This document shows, piece after piece, positions 62,937 through 64,000 of a stretch of 64,000 bases of DNA; within the stretch, counting starts at the first letter, position 1, and every line of letters starts with the position of its first letter. Under the pieces are notes generated by a model. It did not search any database. It saw only the letters and a program-made list of their open reading frames with translations, and was not told the origin of the DNA. This DNA comes from Acinetobacter lwoffii. GTDB lineage: Bacteria > Pseudomonadota > Gammaproteobacteria > Pseudomonadales > Moraxellaceae. Position numbers and translations under genes: made by a program. The DNA lies in the NCBI RefSeq assembly GCF_015602705.1, contig NZ_CP059081.1, positions 1,125,702 through 1,189,701 of the forward strand, read 5' to 3'.

Positions 62937-63950
62937 ATGGTTATGAAACGTTCTGTTCTCAGTCTGATGTATTTGATTCAAGGAATGCGCAAGGCTGGCA
63001 TGGAGGTCGATCAGAAACTGCAAAACATTGGGCTGCGTGTAGATGCCTTTGATCCAAGCTCGGTGATCCATCCGAGTCTGGAACATGATGTGCTTAAGGT
63101 GGTGGGACAGGAAATCCAACCTGAACAGGGATTATTGATTGGCCAGCATTATGCTTTGGCAGGTTATGGTCCCTTACTCATGTTGCTGGTGACCAGTCCT
63201 ACGGTACGTGATGCATTGAATCAGGTGATCCGTTTTCAGCAGTTGACGCATTTGACCGGTCAGTTGGCCTTGCAGCAAAGCGAGCATCATAGCGCGCTAT
63301 GTTATCGAGCCAAGCAGCAGGATGATCATTTGAGAATGTTGCTGGCACAGGCAGAGATTTCCGGAACGTTTAAGTTTATCCGGGAAATCTACAAATTGAT
63401 GGGCTTATCCAAACCTGATTTGCGGATCGAGTTGCCATTTGCCTATCCAGAAGATCTGAATACCTTAAAGGTCTATCATGATTATTATGGAACACAGGTA
63501 CAGTTTGATGCATCTCGGGCAGCATTCTGGTTTGATGAAGCAGTGTTGGATATTAAAATTCCTTCTGCAGATGCGGTCACTTTTGCTGTCTATGAAGCCA
63601 AATGTCTGGCTGAACTGGAGCGTTTGCAACAGGATGAGCAGACGCCGACTGTGGTGCAGCGTGTGCAGGATTATCTGGAAATCCAAAGCGGCCTGATGCC
63701 GAGCATGGCTGAAACGGCACAGGCGTTGAATATTCCGGAACGAACCTTGCGGCATCAGTTACAGCAGTGTGATACCAGTTATAAGCAGATTCGCGAAGAA
63801 ATTATTAAAGATAAGGCTTTGCGACTGATTGAATATAAACAGTATTCGATTGAAATGATTGCAGAATTATTAGGCTATTCCGAGCCGGCCGCTTTTAACC
63901 ATGCCTTTAAACGCTGGTTTGGGCAAAGTCCTCGGCAATATATAAAATAG
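62937..63950 (+). CDS. AraC family transcriptional regulator
   Basis: A 337-residue regulator. The N-terminal part (about 1-200) is of the arabinose-binding-like (OruR/ArgR-like) type, with YALAGYGPLLMLLVTSPTVRD. The C-terminal double HTH has MAETAQALNIPERTLRHQL and IEMIAELLGYSEPAAFNHAFKRW, with GQSPRQY. Two ATG codons, 62937 and 62943, are possible starts. About 140 bp separates it from the divergent monooxygenase, enough for a shared control region. Confidence 0.88.
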   Translation: MVMKRSVLSLMYLIQGMRKAGMEVDQKLQNIGLRVDAFDPSSVIHPSLEHDVLKVVGQEIQPEQGLLIGQHYALAGYGPLLMLLVTSPTVRDALNQVIRFQQLTHLTGQLALQQSEHHSALCYRAKQQDDHLRMLLAQAEISGTFKFIREIYKLMGLSKPDLRIELPFAYPEDLNTLKVYHDYYGTQVQFDASRAAFWFDEAVLDIKIPSADAVTFAVYEAKCLAELERLQQDEQTPTVVQRVQDYLEIQSGLMPSMAETAQALNIPERTLRHQLQQCDTSYKQIREEIIKDKALRLIEYKQYSIEMIAELLGYSEPAAFNHAFKRWFGQSPRQYIK

Positions 63951-64000
63951 CCTAAGTTAGTTTATGCCAAAGTGTTATAGCGTGTTGATTAAACTCCGCT

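Overview
The window looks like ordinary chromosomal DNA of an Acinetobacter species. I infer this from the gene orders (exbB-exbD-msbA-lpxK-kdsB; surA-lptD divergent from amgK-murU; tsaE-mutL-miaA-hfq), the very long glycine-rich Hfq tail known from this genus, and the moderately AT-rich codon use. The species cannot be fixed from the sequence alone. Nothing here looks like a large genomic island, prophage or CRISPR locus. The accessory signals are one complete IS4-family insertion sequence, one probable small repeat insertion, one nonsense-broken small gene and a few orphan genes.

Layout. 1-1411: an IS4-family element sits exactly in the loop of an intrinsic terminator downstream of yebC. 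1425-6105: yebC, an acyltransferase, a CAT-anticodon tRNA (probably tRNA-Ile2), small genes and bioB. 6232-11667: queG divergent from nnr, acyP convergent with ruvC, fxsA, a LysE exporter and small proteins, one with a zinc ribbon. 11954-15659: ahpF, DUF1653, an O-methyltransferase, a KTSC-domain protein and ahpC. 16134-26288: hrpA, a FabH-like ketosynthase with an acyltransferase, an unrecognised 668-residue protein with a PcfJ-like C-terminus, a Pif1-type helicase and a GGCT-like protein. 26547-29800: a UPF0756 membrane protein, two pseudouridine synthases, a GNAT enzyme and an orphan RelB/DinJ-like protein.

29928-33935 is the tsaE-mutL-miaA-hfq cluster (tRNA t6A and i6A modification, mismatch repair, RNA chaperone). 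34055-39640 holds surA-lptD (outer-membrane biogenesis and LPS insertion) back to back with amgK-murU (peptidoglycan sugar recycling). 39726-42050 is rsmG-parA-parB. 42084-48817 is a long co-directional run: exbB-exbD, then lipid A and LPS genes msbA-lpxK-kdsB, then holB, pilZ and tatD. 48859-52191 is a TetR regulator followed by the type II secretion minor pseudopilins gspH-I-J-K. 52344-59890 carries queD, ung, an enoyl-CoA hydratase-family gene, tadA, an SRPBCC protein, cmk-rpsA, ihfB, lapA and pyrF. 59973-63950 holds a small gene broken by an amber codon, lysO, and a flavin monooxygenase divergent from an AraC regulator.

Themes that recur are envelope assembly (surA, lptD, msbA, lpxK, kdsB, lapA, murU) and tRNA or rRNA modification (queG, queD, tsaE, miaA, tadA, rsmG, two pseudouridine synthases). 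All functional names come from motif recognition by eye. No database search was run.
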